NCBI RefSeq assembly: GCF_014641945.1
Contig: NZ_BMIJ01000002.1
Span: 1 to 64,000, forward strand
DNA from: Marinobacterium zhoushanense
Lineage (GTDB): Bacteria > Pseudomonadota > Gammaproteobacteria > Pseudomonadales > Balneatricaceae
Direction: 5' to 3'
Length of the DNA stretch: 64,000 nt
Part shown: piece by piece, positions 52,816 to 61,870 of the stretch
Numbering within the stretch: the first letter of the stretch is position 1
Layout of the letters: every line of letters begins with the position of its first letter
Notes under the pieces: generated by a model
Databases searched by the model: none
Told to the model about the DNA's origin: nothing
What the model saw: only the letters and a program-made list of their open reading frames with translations
Made by a program: the position numbers and the translations under genes

Positions 52816-55167
52816 TCAGCTGCGCACCCTGATCCGCTCCGGATCGTGGAACGGCAACGCCACCACCTGACCGGGCAGTCGCTTCTGCTGACCATCCAGC
52901 TGCCCCACCTCCAGCCGGGTGCCGGGCTCGGCAAACTCGGGCATCAGCCGCACCAGCGCGATGGTCTTGCCGATCAAAGGTGAACGCGTCGCACTGGTCA
53001 CAACCCCAACCGGGAAGCGGCCATTGAACAGCTGATCGCCGTGGCTGATCAGATCCTCGCTATCGAGTACCAGCCCCATCAGCCGCTCCCGGTCGCTGGC
53101 CGGAATGCGCGCCAGCGCAGTGCGGCCAACGAAATCCTCCTCCTTGCTCTTCAACGGCACGGTAAAACCGATGCCGGCGGCGTAGGGATCGGTCTCCGGG
53201 CAGAACTCGTAACCGGCGAAGATCAATCCGGCCTCGATGCGCAGCATGTCCAACGCATCGAACCCCAGTGGCGCCAGTCCAAGAGGCTGGCCCGCCTGCC
53301 AGATCGCATCCCAGAGCTCAGCTCCCTGATCCGGGTGGCACCAGACCTCGAAGCCAAGCTCGCCGGTATAGCCGGTGCGCGACACCATGACCGGTATCCC
53401 CTGTGGGCCGCCGAGTCGGCCGACGGTAAAGTGGAACCAGGCAAGACTCTCCACTGGTGTGTGCGCTTCGGGTGTCCAGATGATCTTGCTCAACAGTGCG
53501 CGACTTTGAGGCCCCTGCACGGCCAGGTTGTGCAGCTGATCGGTGGACTCCTGCACACGCACCCGGTAGCCCTCGCGCGCGGCCAGCTCGCGCAGCCAGA
53601 TACCGGTGTAGGGGTCACCGCAGATCCAGCGGAACGCCTGCTCCCCCATGCGGAACAGAGTGCCATCATCGATCATGCCGCCGGTTTCGTGACAGATCGC
53701 CGAGTAGACTACTGCACCTATCGCCAGACGGCGCACGTTACGGGTCAGCGCCTTTTGCAGCAGCGCCTCGGCATCGGGCCCGGTAACCTCAAACTTGCGT
53801 AGCGGAGACAGATCCATCACCGCGACCCGCTCACGGCAGGACAGATACTCCGCGCGGGCACCAAAGCCGTCGAACTCGGTGGGTACCCAATAACCACGGT
53901 ACTCGGTGAAGTGTCGGGTCAGCGCCGAGGTGCGGCTGTGGAAAGCGGTTGGCTTGGTCATACGGGCAGGCTCCAGCGGGGTGGTTCGGGTCGCGATAGC
54001 GCGTGGAAATTCAGCGTCGGCGGCAAAGATGCGTATATGGATATCGGTAGGACACCAGCCATTGGCCGGATCGATGTCGTCCGGGCAGGCGGACGATACG
54101 CAGAGCAGATCGCGACTGGCACGCATCAGCACGTAATCGCCGGGACGCGACCAGGGCTCATCCATGCCGATCGTGCCGCAGGGCTGCGCCTGGGTGTTGA
54201 AAAAGAAGTTGATCGCCGGCCAGCCTGCCCGCGGCCTTACCCCATAGGGCTTGAGCGCCCTATTGAAGTTGGCGGTGCAACTGATGTGACCGAAGTAGCC
54301 TGCGTCCTCGTAGTACTTCGATGTGCAGGCGAACAGAAAGCTGTCGTGGCGACCGACAGTGTCCTGCACCAGCTCCAGCATCGTCACCATATTCTGGTCG
54401 GCGAAGCGGGAATACAGTCCCGGCTGCGGCAGCGCTACCCCCGCCAGGGTACGGGTGGCGGTGCTATCCAGCACGATCTCGTCACCTCGCTTGATCGCGT
54501 CCAGATCGAAGGCGATAAAGTCCGAGCACTGTTTGCCGGCCACGTCGCTAACCTGTATCCACTCCCCCGCCTTCACCTCATAGGCACGGGCACTGGAGTG
54601 AGGCACATGGATCTCGCGAATGGGTAACGGCTGATCGTCGCTATCAGTGGCGGGCAACGGCAGGTCGGTCAGCGGCGCCGATCGATAACGATGCTCGATA
54701 AGCAGCTCACCGGAAGCGACGTGCTGGTCTACCGCCATATCGAGACCCGGCGCCAGCAACAGCAACGTGACCGGACTCGCATCCGGCGGCAGTACAAGGC
54801 TAAACGGCAGCTGCCCGGCGTCCAGCTGCCAGCCCTGCGCGAGCGCCGGGTCTGCAACGCCGAACCGTTCCAGCTGTCGATGCAGCCGTTTGGCGCTGGC
54901 ACCGGACTGTGCCAGTTGCGCCCGGTATAAGGAGGCGGGTTCGACCACGTCCGGCAACAGCGCTGCAACCTGATCACGGGAATAGTCATCCAGCGGCAGC
55001 AACTCGCAGCACTGGATCGCATCCGGTGAAACGATCTCGATACTCTCACCCGATCGTAGCGACAGCCAATGCGCGCTCTGGCCCGGTATGCGATGGGTTC
55101 TGTGTTGGGAGGTCAGTCCCCAGACAGCGGGTATCTCTCCCCCATCGACTGGCACGGTGGGATTCAT
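52816..55167 (-). CDS. tdm: Trimethylamine N-oxide demethylase
   Basis: A 783-residue protein. The N-terminal ~390 residues are a DUF1989 (urea-carboxylase-associated-like) domain. Its probable zinc ligands are visible as a Cys in LFACTSKY, His and Cys in YFGHISCTANF and a Cys in NGWCPTDIHI. The C-terminal ~380 residues are a GcvT-type THF-binding domain (RTSALTRHFTEYRGYW, MVSRTGYTGELGFEVWC). This fusion is the layout of Tdm, which splits TMAO into dimethylamine and formaldehyde and passes the latter to THF. ATG 55167 follows AAGGAGA. The frame itself runs to 55305. Confidence 0.92.
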   Translation of the reverse strand: MNPTVPVDGGEIPAVWGLTSQHRTHRIPGQSAHWLSLRSGESIEIVSPDAIQCCELLPLDDYSRDQVAALLPDVVEPASLYRAQLAQSGASAKRLHRQLERFGVADPALAQGWQLDAGQLPFSLVLPPDASPVTLLLLAPGLDMAVDQHVASGELLIEHRYRSAPLTDLPLPATDSDDQPLPIREIHVPHSSARAYEVKAGEWIQVSDVAGKQCSDFIAFDLDAIKRGDEIVLDSTATRTLAGVALPQPGLYSRFADQNMVTMLELVQDTVGRHDSFLFACTSKYYEDAGYFGHISCTANFNRALKPYGVRPRAGWPAINFFFNTQAQPCGTIGMDEPWSRPGDYVLMRASRDLLCVSSACPDDIDPANGWCPTDIHIRIFAADAEFPRAIATRTTPLEPARMTKPTAFHSRTSALTRHFTEYRGYWVPTEFDGFGARAEYLSCRERVAVMDLSPLRKFEVTGPDAEALLQKALTRNVRRLAIGAVVYSAICHETGGMIDDGTLFRMGEQAFRWICGDPYTGIWLRELAAREGYRVRVQESTDQLHNLAVQGPQSRALLSKIIWTPEAHTPVESLAWFHFTVGRLGGPQGIPVMVSRTGYTGELGFEVWCHPDQGAELWDAIWQAGQPLGLAPLGFDALDMLRIEAGLIFAGYEFCPETDPYAAGIGFTVPLKSKEEDFVGRTALARIPASDRERLMGLVLDSEDLISHGDQLFNGRFPVGVVTSATRSPLIGKTIALVRLMPEFAEPGTRLEVGQLDGQQKRLPGQVVALPFHDPERIRVRS

Positions 55168-55473
55168 CTGCGATTCTCCTTTCGGGTCGGCCACTCGAAT
55201 AGCCGGGGTAGCGCTCAGGCAGTTCGCCTCATCCAGGTGCACAGGACACTCACAAGATCCAGCCTGGTGCACCGAAGCGCTCACCGATGTGACCGAGAAA
55301 AACAATAACTGATGGGAAAAAATGTTTACTTACAAGAGTTAATGATTCAATGCACAAGAGGGGATACCCCAAAGGGGTTAGTCCCCCTTCGCTGGCATGT
55401 TTGCTGCAGCAAGACCGCTATCGCGCAATCGGATCGGAAGCAGAAAGATCAACGAGTTAACACGGAGAGGGTG
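55168..55473. promoter_or_regulatory. Divergent control region, tdm / sensor kinase
   Basis: On the tdm side GGTGCAC occurs twice as a direct repeat (55236-55242 and 55266-55272), 30 bases apart, three helical turns. On the kinase side a G/C dyad cluster (GGGG-ATA-CCCC-AAA-GGGG-TTAGT-CCCCC, 55360-55387) abuts the sigma-54 element. The G/C dyads recall sites of LuxR-type response regulators, and a similar ACTACCCCCTT lies upstream of tmm. Confidence 0.5.
55393..55408 (+). promoter_or_regulatory. Sigma-54-like promoter of the kinase/regulator/PAS operon
   Basis: TGGCATG-TTTG-CTGCA has the GG and GC doublets in correct register, with one mismatch in the TTGC half. The start would be near 55419, 55 bases before the kinase ATG. 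Confidence 0.6.
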
Positions 55474-56664
55474 ATGGACAGAGCTGAACGGCAAGTAGAT
55501 TTAAGACCGATTGGCTGGGTACGTCGGCTGCTGGGGCAGACGGGCAGCGACCGTCGGAACGTGCTAGCTGTCACCTCTCAACGGGGCACTCAAGAGTCCC
55601 AACTGCAAAGCCTCAGCCTCTCGCTGGCCGCCTGTTCCGATCCCGTTGAAGCTCTGCCAGACCTGCTACAGCCGTATGAGAACACATTGAGCCTGGAGCA
55701 CGAATGCCGACTCCTGCTCGCCGCCAAACTGCCCGGCCATGCCGATGTCCGCCTGATCACTACCGCGCACGGAGAACTGCCGACAGGTCTGCCTGCGTTT
55801 CTGCGCTATCAGTTCAGCGGTCCGCTCAAGGCCCTGGATGCCCGGCAACCCCACGCGATCCCCTTTCCCGGCAGCAACCTGAATCTGCAGTTGATCAAGC
55901 TGAACATCTCTGAACTCGATGCAGGATTGTTGCTTGTCAGTGAGTACCCGCTCTCCGGCATGAGCCGTCACCATATGATCGAGATCGCCAGCGCTCTGTC
56001 TCAGGGTCTCGGCGTCTGGGCAAAGCACCAACGGCGCCTGGAAAAGGCGGTCAGCAGCGAACGTCGCGCCCACGCCGCCGAGTTGCATGACTCGCTGGCA
56101 CAGATACTTGGCTATCTGCGGCTGACCACCTCTCGCCTCGACTCCCGATGCAGTAAATGCAACCAGCCGGAGCTACAGGCACTGGCCGCCGACCTGTCAC
56201 AACAAACCAAACACGCCTATCGACTGATGCGCGACCTGATCAGCAGCTCTCGACTGACCCTTGAAGGTGGCTCTCTGCACACGGCACTGGCTGCCGCCGT
56301 CGAGGAGTTCGAACAGCGCAGCGGCCTGGTGTTCGAATTGGATGATCGCTGCCAAAACCTGGAACCGGACGAGAATACCGCCATCCAGCTGGTGATGATC
56401 GTCCGCGAAGCGCTGTGTAACGCGGTACGTCACGCCCATGCCAGCCACCTGCGCGTACAGCTCCTGCCTTCTGGGCCGAACGCGCTGCTACTGCGCATCG
56501 AGGATAACGGCCAGGGGATCGACCCTTCACGCAAGCGTCGCGACAGTTTCGGTCTCGGCATCATGCAGGAGCGCGCGGCGCGCATCGGTGCCCGCCTCAA
56601 GATCGACAACCGCCCCGGCGGCGGCACCCGCCTTGAGCTGACAATGGATAATAAAGAGCCATGA
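55474..56664 (+). CDS. Soluble NarX/LuxR-type sensor histidine kinase
   Basis: A 396-residue protein. It has an N-terminal ~200-residue GAF-like sensor region with no membrane helix. A HisKA_3 domain follows with the phospho-acceptor in AAELHDSLAQILGYLRL and a HATPase domain with N-box VREALCNAVRHAHA and G-boxes DNGQGID and GLGIMQERA. A CSKC motif sits between the two helices of the dimerisation domain and may bind a metal or sense redox state. ATG 55474 follows GGAGAGG. The frame is open from 55312 but crosses the promoter. It overlaps the regulator gene by four bases. Confidence 0.85.
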   Translation: MDRAERQVDLRPIGWVRRLLGQTGSDRRNVLAVTSQRGTQESQLQSLSLSLAACSDPVEALPDLLQPYENTLSLEHECRLLLAAKLPGHADVRLITTAHGELPTGLPAFLRYQFSGPLKALDARQPHAIPFPGSNLNLQLIKLNISELDAGLLLVSEYPLSGMSRHHMIEIASALSQGLGVWAKHQRRLEKAVSSERRAHAAELHDSLAQILGYLRLTTSRLDSRCSKCNQPELQALAADLSQQTKHAYRLMRDLISSSRLTLEGGSLHTALAAAVEEFEQRSGLVFELDDRCQNLEPDENTAIQLVMIVREALCNAVRHAHASHLRVQLLPSGPNALLLRIEDNGQGIDPSRKRRDSFGLGIMQERAARIGARLKIDNRPGGGTRLELTMDNKEP

Positions 56665-57374
56665 GCGATCACTCCGAACAGCAGAACCTGGACTGGCACG
56701 AACCCGCTGACCCTGTCGCCAATGTCGTGCTGGTAGATGACCATCCTCTGTTCCGTCGAGGCGTGGCGGACCTGCTCAACGAAAGCGGTCGCTTCAGGGT
56801 ACTGGCGGACTTCGATTGTGCAGCCGCCCTGCTCGGCGAACTCGACCAGTTGCAGCCTGATCTTGCACTCATCGATATGCATATGCCGGGAGAGGACGGG
56901 TTGTCACTGTTGATACAACTCAAATCGCGCCTGCCCGATCTACGGGTAGTGATGCTGACCGCCTCAGACGACAGCGACCATCTGTTGCAGGCGATCCAGT
57001 CCGGCGCCGACGGCTACCTGCTCAAGGAGACCGATGCTGACCTGATCCTGCAGCGACTGGAGGGGGTACTCGAGGGAAAGGTAGCACTGGACGACGAAGC
57101 GCTGTTGTTGCTGACCCAGCGTCTGAGGGAACCGGCGAGCAACCCTTCGCCACATCACTCATCGACACTGGATGAGATCACTCTGCGCGAACGGCAGACA
57201 CTGGCCCTGATCGCCTCGGGAATGAGCAACAAGTTGATCGCCCGCGAACTGGGGATCAGCGACGGCACGGTCAAGGTGTATGTCAAAGCGCTGCTGCGCA
57301 AGCTCAATCTGCACTCCCGACTTGAACTGGCGGCCTGGGTTCATGCCCATCCGGAGGTGGAACTAGCACCATGA
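56661..57374 (+). CDS. NarL/LuxR-family response regulator
   Basis: A 237-residue protein. The receiver domain has the acidic pair in VVLVDDHPLFRRGV, the phosphorylated Asp in DLALIDMHMPGEDG and the conserved Thr/Lys in VVMLTAS and GYLLKE. The LuxR-type helix-turn-helix is LTLRERQTLALIASGMSNKL-like (LREROTL region) followed by ARELGISDGTVKVYVKALLR. It is coupled to the kinase by a four-base overlap and to the PAS gene by another. Likely targets are tmm and tdm on either side (inference). Confidence 0.92.
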   Translation: MSDHSEQQNLDWHEPADPVANVVLVDDHPLFRRGVADLLNESGRFRVLADFDCAAALLGELDQLQPDLALIDMHMPGEDGLSLLIQLKSRLPDLRVVMLTASDDSDHLLQAIQSGADGYLLKETDADLILQRLEGVLEGKVALDDEALLLLTQRLREPASNPSPHHSSTLDEITLRERQTLALIASGMSNKLIARELGISDGTVKVYVKALLRKLNLHSRLELAAWVHAHPEVELAP

Positions 57375-58153
57375 GCCTGCTCGATTTTGCCCTGCGACGT
57401 CGTAGCGAAGCAGACACACTCTCCCCGTCCACCCTGCTCGACAGTCTCGACGAGGCGGTACTGGCGATCGATGCCGACGAGCGCATCCTATGCTGCAACG
57501 CACGCTGGCGTACGTTAACCGGTGGCGATGGGGCCATTGGCGACCGACTCAAGGATCATCTTCACCCTGCCGACCTGGCATTGTGGCGAGAAGCGCTGGA
57601 ACAGCTGCACGCAGGTCGAAAGCCGGCGCCTATCTGGATGCGCCTGCCTGTGGGGCAGGAGCTGCACTGGTGCGAACTGCGCGCACAGCCGCTCTACCCG
57701 GACCGCGACTGGCCGGTGAGCCTGACCCTGTGTGACATCACCCCACAGGTTCGCAAGGAACAGGTCCGCGATGCCCACCACCGCAGCCTGAGCCAGCTGG
57801 TATCCAACCTGCCGGTGATGCTTTACCGCGCCCGCAACAACCGCAACTGGAGCATGGAATTCGTCAGCGTGGGCTGCCTGGAGCTGACCGGCTACAGCGC
57901 CGATGCACTGGTGAACCAGCCGCGCCTGAGCTATGGCGCGCTGATCCATCCCGAGGATGCAGGCCCGGTATGGGATCAGGTTCAGGATGCGCTGCATCGC
58001 CATGCTCCGTTCGAGCTGCACTACCGTATCCTGCACGCCGACGGGTCGGTTCGCTGGGTCAGTGAGAAGGGCCAGGGACTATACTCCTCAGCTGGCGCCG
58101 TGCTGGGGGTTGAGGGTGTGATCTTTACCCTCGGTTCACCGCTATCTGCCTAG
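57371..58153 (+). CDS. Tandem PAS protein without output domain
   Basis: A 260-residue soluble protein with two PAS domains (about 20-125 and 140-255). Landmarks are VLAIDADERILCCNARWRTL and the PAC-like IWMRLPVGQELHWCELRAQP in the first, and FVSVGCLELTGYSADALVN and YRILHADGSVRWVSEKGQG in the second. No kinase, GGDEF, EAL or helix-turn-helix part follows. Encoded with a four-base overlap after the regulator, it probably supplies a sensory signal to the kinase (inference). Confidence 0.85.
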   Translation: MSLLDFALRRRSEADTLSPSTLLDSLDEAVLAIDADERILCCNARWRTLTGGDGAIGDRLKDHLHPADLALWREALEQLHAGRKPAPIWMRLPVGQELHWCELRAQPLYPDRDWPVSLTLCDITPQVRKEQVRDAHHRSLSQLVSNLPVMLYRARNNRNWSMEFVSVGCLELTGYSADALVNQPRLSYGALIHPEDAGPVWDQVQDALHRHAPFELHYRILHADGSVRWVSEKGQGLYSSAGAVLGVEGVIFTLGSPLSA

Positions 58154-58357
58154 TTTTTTCTCTCGGTTCTGGCAAAACGGTCCTTTATTTTCCCTATGTT
58201 TTCACCAGATTTTGCCGCTGGTTTACCTCTCCGACTACCCCCTTTTACCTACCCTTTATGAGGAATTATCTCCCGGCGTCCAAGCCGGTAATTTAGGTCT
58301 CGATCACCCGAACCCGTTGACCCAGCTACAGGTAATAACGAGCACAGGAGAGACCTG
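58154..58357. promoter_or_regulatory. Upstream region of tmm
   Basis: A 204-base gap with no convincing sigma-54 element. ACTACCCCCTTTTACCTACCC at 58234-58254 resembles part of the G/C dyads before the kinase gene and may be the response-regulator site. AGGAGAG lies just before the tmm ATG. Confidence 0.4.
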
Positions 58358-59725
58358 ATGAACAAACGCGTAGCCATTATCGGCGCCGGTCCCAGCGGTC
58401 TGGCGCAGCTTAGAGCCTTCCAGTCTGCCCAGGCCAAGGGAGCCGAGATACCGGAGCTGGTCTGTTTTGAAAAACAGAGCGACTGGGGTGGTATGTGGAA
58501 CTACACCTGGCGCACTGGACTGGATGAGAACGGCGAGCCGGTGCACGGCAGCATGTACCGCTACCTCTGGTCCAACGGACCCAAGGAGTGCCTGGAGTTC
58601 GCCGACTACACCTTTGACGAGCACTTCGACAAGCCGATCGCCTCCTACCCGCCTCGTGAAGTACTCTGGGACTACATCAAGGGCCGAGTGGAAAAGGCCG
58701 ACGTGCGCAAGTATGTCCGCTTCAACACCCCGGTACGCAACGTCAGCTACGATGCCGACAGTGGCCTGTTCACCGTGACCGTACATGACCACAACACCGA
58801 CACCGTCTACAGCGAGACCTTCGACTATGTCGTCTGCGCCAGCGGTCACTTCTCCACCCCGAAAGTACCCGAGTTCCCCGGTTTCAAAACCTTTGGGGGC
58901 CGCATTCTGCACGCCCACGACTTCCGCGATGCACTTGAATTCAAGGGCAAGGATATCCTGATCGTCGGCGCCAGCTACTCCGCCGAGGATATCGGCTCCC
59001 AGTGCTACAAGTACGGCGCGCGCTCAATCACCAGCTGCTACCGCACCGCGCCGATGGGCTTCAAGTGGCCCGATAACTGGGAGGAGAAGCCGAACCTGAC
59101 GCACGTGGACGTGGAGCACGCCTACTTTGCCGACGGCAGCAGCAAGAAGATCGACGCGATCATTCTCTGCACCGGCTACCTGCACTACTTCCCGTTCCTC
59201 TCCGATGATCTGCGCCTGGTGACCGATAACCGACTCTGGCCGCTGAACCTGTACAAGGGCGTAGTCTGGGAAGACAACCCGAAATTTTTCTATGTCGGCA
59301 TGCAGGACCAGTGGTACTCGTTCAACATGTTCGATGCCCAGGCCTGGTATGTACGCGACGTCATCATGGACCTGATCCCGCTGCCCTCGAAGGAGGAGAT
59401 GGCCGCCGACAGCATGGCCTGGCGCGAGCGTGAGCTGAAGCTGGAAACCGCTCAGGAGATGTACGAGTACCAGGGTGCCTACATCCTGCACCTGATCGAG
59501 GCCACCGATTACCCGACCTTCGATATCGACGGCGTCAACCGTACCTTCCTGGAGTGGAAGAAGCACAAGAAGGAGAACATCATGACCTTCCGCGACCACT
59601 CGTACACCTCGTTGATGACCGGAACGGTAGCACCACCGCACCACACCCCCTGGCTGGAGGCGTTGGACGACTCTCTGGAGGCCTATCTGGGCGACGGCAA
59701 CAAAGAAGTTAAGCAGGCCAGCTGA
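58358..59725 (+). CDS. tmm: Trimethylamine monooxygenase (flavin-containing monooxygenase)
   Basis: A 455-residue class B FMO that oxidises trimethylamine to TMAO with NADPH and O2. It shows the FAD motif [19 protein letters not shown], the FMO signature [11 protein letters not shown] and the NADPH motif [11 protein letters not shown]. The wording throughout ([58 protein letters not shown]) follows bacterial Tmm from Methylophaga and roseobacters very closely. A small cupin gene follows after 11 bases. Confidence 0.96.
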   Translation: MNKRVAIIGAGPSGLAQLRAFQSAQAKGAEIPELVCFEKQSDWGGMWNYTWRTGLDENGEPVHGSMYRYLWSNGPKECLEFADYTFDEHFDKPIASYPPREVLWDYIKGRVEKADVRKYVRFNTPVRNVSYDADSGLFTVTVHDHNTDTVYSETFDYVVCASGHFSTPKVPEFPGFKTFGGRILHAHDFRDALEFKGKDILIVGASYSAEDIGSQCYKYGARSITSCYRTAPMGFKWPDNWEEKPNLTHVDVEHAYFADGSSKKIDAIILCTGYLHYFPFLSDDLRLVTDNRLWPLNLYKGVVWEDNPKFFYVGMQDQWYSFNMFDAQAWYVRDVIMDLIPLPSKEEMAADSMAWRERELKLETAQEMYEYQGAYILHLIEATDYPTFDIDGVNRTFLEWKKHKKENIMTFRDHSYTSLMTGTVAPPHHTPWLEALDDSLEAYLGDGNKEVKQAS

Positions 59726-59736
59726 GGAGTGGATCC

Positions 59737-60087
59737 ATGAGCAGCATTACTAAACTGCCGCCACGCAAGGTCCAGCCGATCACGGATGACCTGCCCGGCT
59801 GGACTAAGGTCGAAGGTGATCCGAGCATGACCACCTGGGTCGAGTATACGGCCAAGGATGAGTCGATGATCGCTGGTTGGTGGACCGCCACACCTGGCAC
59901 CTACCATGCCAAATATGCGAGCTGGGAGTTCGTACATATGATCGAAGGCAAGGTCGTCATCACCGCCAAGGGGGAGGATGCGGTCGAGGTAGGCCCAGGC
60001 GATGCCTTTGTCATTGAGGCCGGTTTTGACGGCACCTGGGAGATCAAAGAACCGGTCCTGAAGCACTTCACGATCAGGTTGAAGTAA
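59737..60087 (+). CDS. Small cupin-domain protein downstream of tmm
   Basis: A 116-residue single-domain cupin (DUF861/EutQ-like fold). The core strands are YASWEFVHMIEGKVVITAKG, then VEVGPGDAFVIEAGFDGTWE. Only part of the usual His-rich metal site is present (His in EFVHMI), so metal binding is uncertain. AGGAG-like GAGGAG precedes it. It shares the tmm transcript, which ends at the terminator 20 bases later. The role in TMA use is unknown. Confidence 0.85.
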   Translation: MSSITKLPPRKVQPITDDLPGWTKVEGDPSMTTWVEYTAKDESMIAGWWTATPGTYHAKYASWEFVHMIEGKVVITAKGEDAVEVGPGDAFVIEAGFDGTWEIKEPVLKHFTIRLK

Positions 60088-60105
60088 GCAGTAAAGCCCC
60101 TCACA

Positions 60106-60132
60106 ACACCCGGCAGGCGCCGGGTGTTTTCG
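60106..60132 (+). terminator. Rho-independent terminator after tmm-cupin
   Basis: ACACCCGGC (60106-60114) and GCCGGGTGT (60119-60127) pair perfectly around AGGC, followed by a short T run. The ~280 bases between this and the next terminator contain no gene I can support. A 117-codon minus-strand frame there reads like chance. Confidence 0.88.
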
Positions 60133-60414
60133 TTACGGTCATATCAGCACAGCCCCTCCGCCCTAATGGCTGAACTAGCCCAGCGGCCGGCTGAGCGGCA
60201 ACAGCCAGTCCCCTCCCCGGTAAAGATCCAGATCCTGGCATACAGATGCGCGGCCGATCGGTCCTGGCCTGGAAGCGCCTGTGATTGCTCCCGACGAGGT
60301 CGCAAAGGCGAACACAGGGATTCGCTAGCTCTCTAATAAGGAACAGCGGGTACAACAGCGCCAGCGCGAAAAAATCGGGGTATAGGTAGTGGGTGGCTAA
60401 GCGTATCATTGAAT

Positions 60415-60457
60415 AAAAAACGGGTGGGCTTTGGCTAACCACGCCATCCCCCACCCG
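60415..60457 (-). terminator. Rho-independent terminator of the dmm/SMR operon
   Basis: CGGGTGGG (60421-60428) and CCCACCCG (60450-60457) form the outer stem. TGGC/GCCA inside form a second one. On the minus strand six T residues follow (60415-60420). Confidence 0.85.
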
Positions 60458-60487
60458 CCTCTCTGCTCCGTGACGCTGCTAACTGAA

Positions 60488-60826
60488 TCAGCTCAGTGAA
60501 TCAGATGCGCCCTCGCCAAACAGCTTCAGACCCACCACACCGGCGATGATCATGCCGATACAGAGCATGCGCATCAGTCCACCCGGCTCCTGCATGAACA
60601 GTATGCCGACCACCGCCAGCGCCGCGGCACCGATACCGGACCAGACAGCATAGGCGGTACCGACCGGTATGGTGCGCATTGCGAGGGAGAGCAGCGTCAG
60701 GCTCAGCAGGATCAACACTGCGGTGAACAGCGACGGCCAGAGCCGGGTAAAGCCGTCACTGTATTTCAGACCGATCGCCCAGAGGCACTCCAGCACCCCG
60801 GCGACCAACAGATAGATCCACCCCAC
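60488..60826 (-). CDS. SMR transporter of the SugE/Gdx type
   Basis: A 112-residue protein with four membrane helices. The wording MGWIYLLVAGVLECLWAIGL, the RTIPVGTAYAVWSGIGA motif and the central Glu in the first helix match the SugE/Gdx (guanidinium exporter) branch of small multidrug resistance proteins rather than EmrE. It starts 14 bases after the DUF3445 gene and lies before the operon terminator, so it is co-expressed with dimethylamine oxidation. It may export guanidinium-like or amine by-products. Confidence 0.9.
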   Translation of the reverse strand: MGWIYLLVAGVLECLWAIGLKYSDGFTRLWPSLFTAVLILLSLTLLSLAMRTIPVGTAYAVWSGIGAAALAVVGILFMQEPGGLMRMLCIGMIIAGVVGLKLFGEGASDSLS

Positions 60827-60839
60827 CGACGCCCCCTCT

Positions 60840-61859
60840 TCAGTTGGCTGGATCGAACTGGGACAACCACTCCACCACCATCGGGTGGTAACGGGTCAGT
60901 CCCTTGTACTCGATCAGCTCCGGCTTCAGGTCCTTCATCACCCGGTGCATCCGCTTGGCCCATTCGGGATTGGTGGACAGATCACGCAGGCTGATCAGGT
61001 AGGTGCGGATGCTGAACATCAGCGCATTGCTGCGCGACATGCGGTCCAACACCTGCAGTTCGACACGCAGATGCACCTTGTCAGCCACGTTTTCCGGCGT
61101 CACACTGAGACGGTCCGCGCCCCACTCGGAATAGGTCTCCGGCGAGGTATCCATGCGCGCATTGATGGTGAGGGTCCAGTTCAGACGACGCACCGGGCGC
61201 CCCTGAGGGATGGCACAGAGGTATTTCAGTGCCCGGTCAAAGATTCCCATACCGTGCGCCATCGGCACCGGTCCATGCCACTCTTTGAAGCTCATACCGG
61301 CATCAAACGCCAGTGACCAGTCCGCAGGACAGGTGACAATTCCAGCATCGAGGAACAGGTCGCCATCACGCTGATCCAGCAGCGCGATATCGCCCTGCAA
61401 CTGACGACCGATATACTCCATCGGCGGCAGCGGCAGCGTGCTGCTGTCACCGAAGGTAAAACTGTCCTTAAGGTTGAGCAGCTTGTTCTCCCAGGTCCAG
61501 CTATCGCCCTCCCGCTGCAGCGTGAAATGCTGCGGATAGTCGGTGGAGAGACTGGTCATCGCCCGCTCGATCAGGTCCCAGCAGGCCTGATCCATATGCG
61601 GCATCGCCAGGCAGCGCTTGGGATTCTCTTTCAACACCAGATCACGCTCATGCATCTCAGACAGATAATGCTCATCGATATCGAACAGGAACTCGAACAC
61701 CGAGCCCTCAGGCCCCGGTGTCACATGGGGTTCGATATTGACCGAGTACATGTACTCATCTTCGGGAAACGGAAAAGGAAAGCGCGCGATCGCGCCCGGG
61801 CTGTTGCTATAAGTGAAATCGCCGCGAAAACTTTGAATCGGCTTGGGTGACATACGCAT
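60840..61859 (-). CDS. DUF3445 haem-dependent oxidative N-demethylase subunit
   Basis: A 339-residue protein of the DUF3445 family, described as haem-dependent oxidative N-demethylase. It is the likely catalytic oxygenase of dimethylamine monooxygenase. Landmarks are FPFPFPEDEYMYSVNIEPHV, DWSLAFDAGMSFKEWHGPVP and RRLNWTLTINARMDTSPETY. AGGAG lies nine bases before ATG 61859. It follows the reductase and DmmA genes, the same set found in marine dimethylamine users. Which Dmm letter applies is not certain from sequence alone. Confidence 0.85.
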   Translation of the reverse strand: MRMSPKPIQSFRGDFTYSNSPGAIARFPFPFPEDEYMYSVNIEPHVTPGPEGSVFEFLFDIDEHYLSEMHERDLVLKENPKRCLAMPHMDQACWDLIERAMTSLSTDYPQHFTLQREGDSWTWENKLLNLKDSFTFGDSSTLPLPPMEYIGRQLQGDIALLDQRDGDLFLDAGIVTCPADWSLAFDAGMSFKEWHGPVPMAHGMGIFDRALKYLCAIPQGRPVRRLNWTLTINARMDTSPETYSEWGADRLSVTPENVADKVHLRVELQVLDRMSRSNALMFSIRTYLISLRDLSTNPEWAKRMHRVMKDLKPELIEYKGLTRYHPMVVEWLSQFDPAN

Positions 61860-61870
61860 GTTCTGTGCTC

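Noticed and set aside
58154-58357. Sigma-54 promoter before tmm (TGGCAAA at about 58170)
   Set aside because: The GC doublet expected at the -12 position is absent at the required spacing.
60101-60454. 117-codon minus-strand frame between two terminators
   Set aside because: It overlaps both terminator hairpins and has no protein family character.
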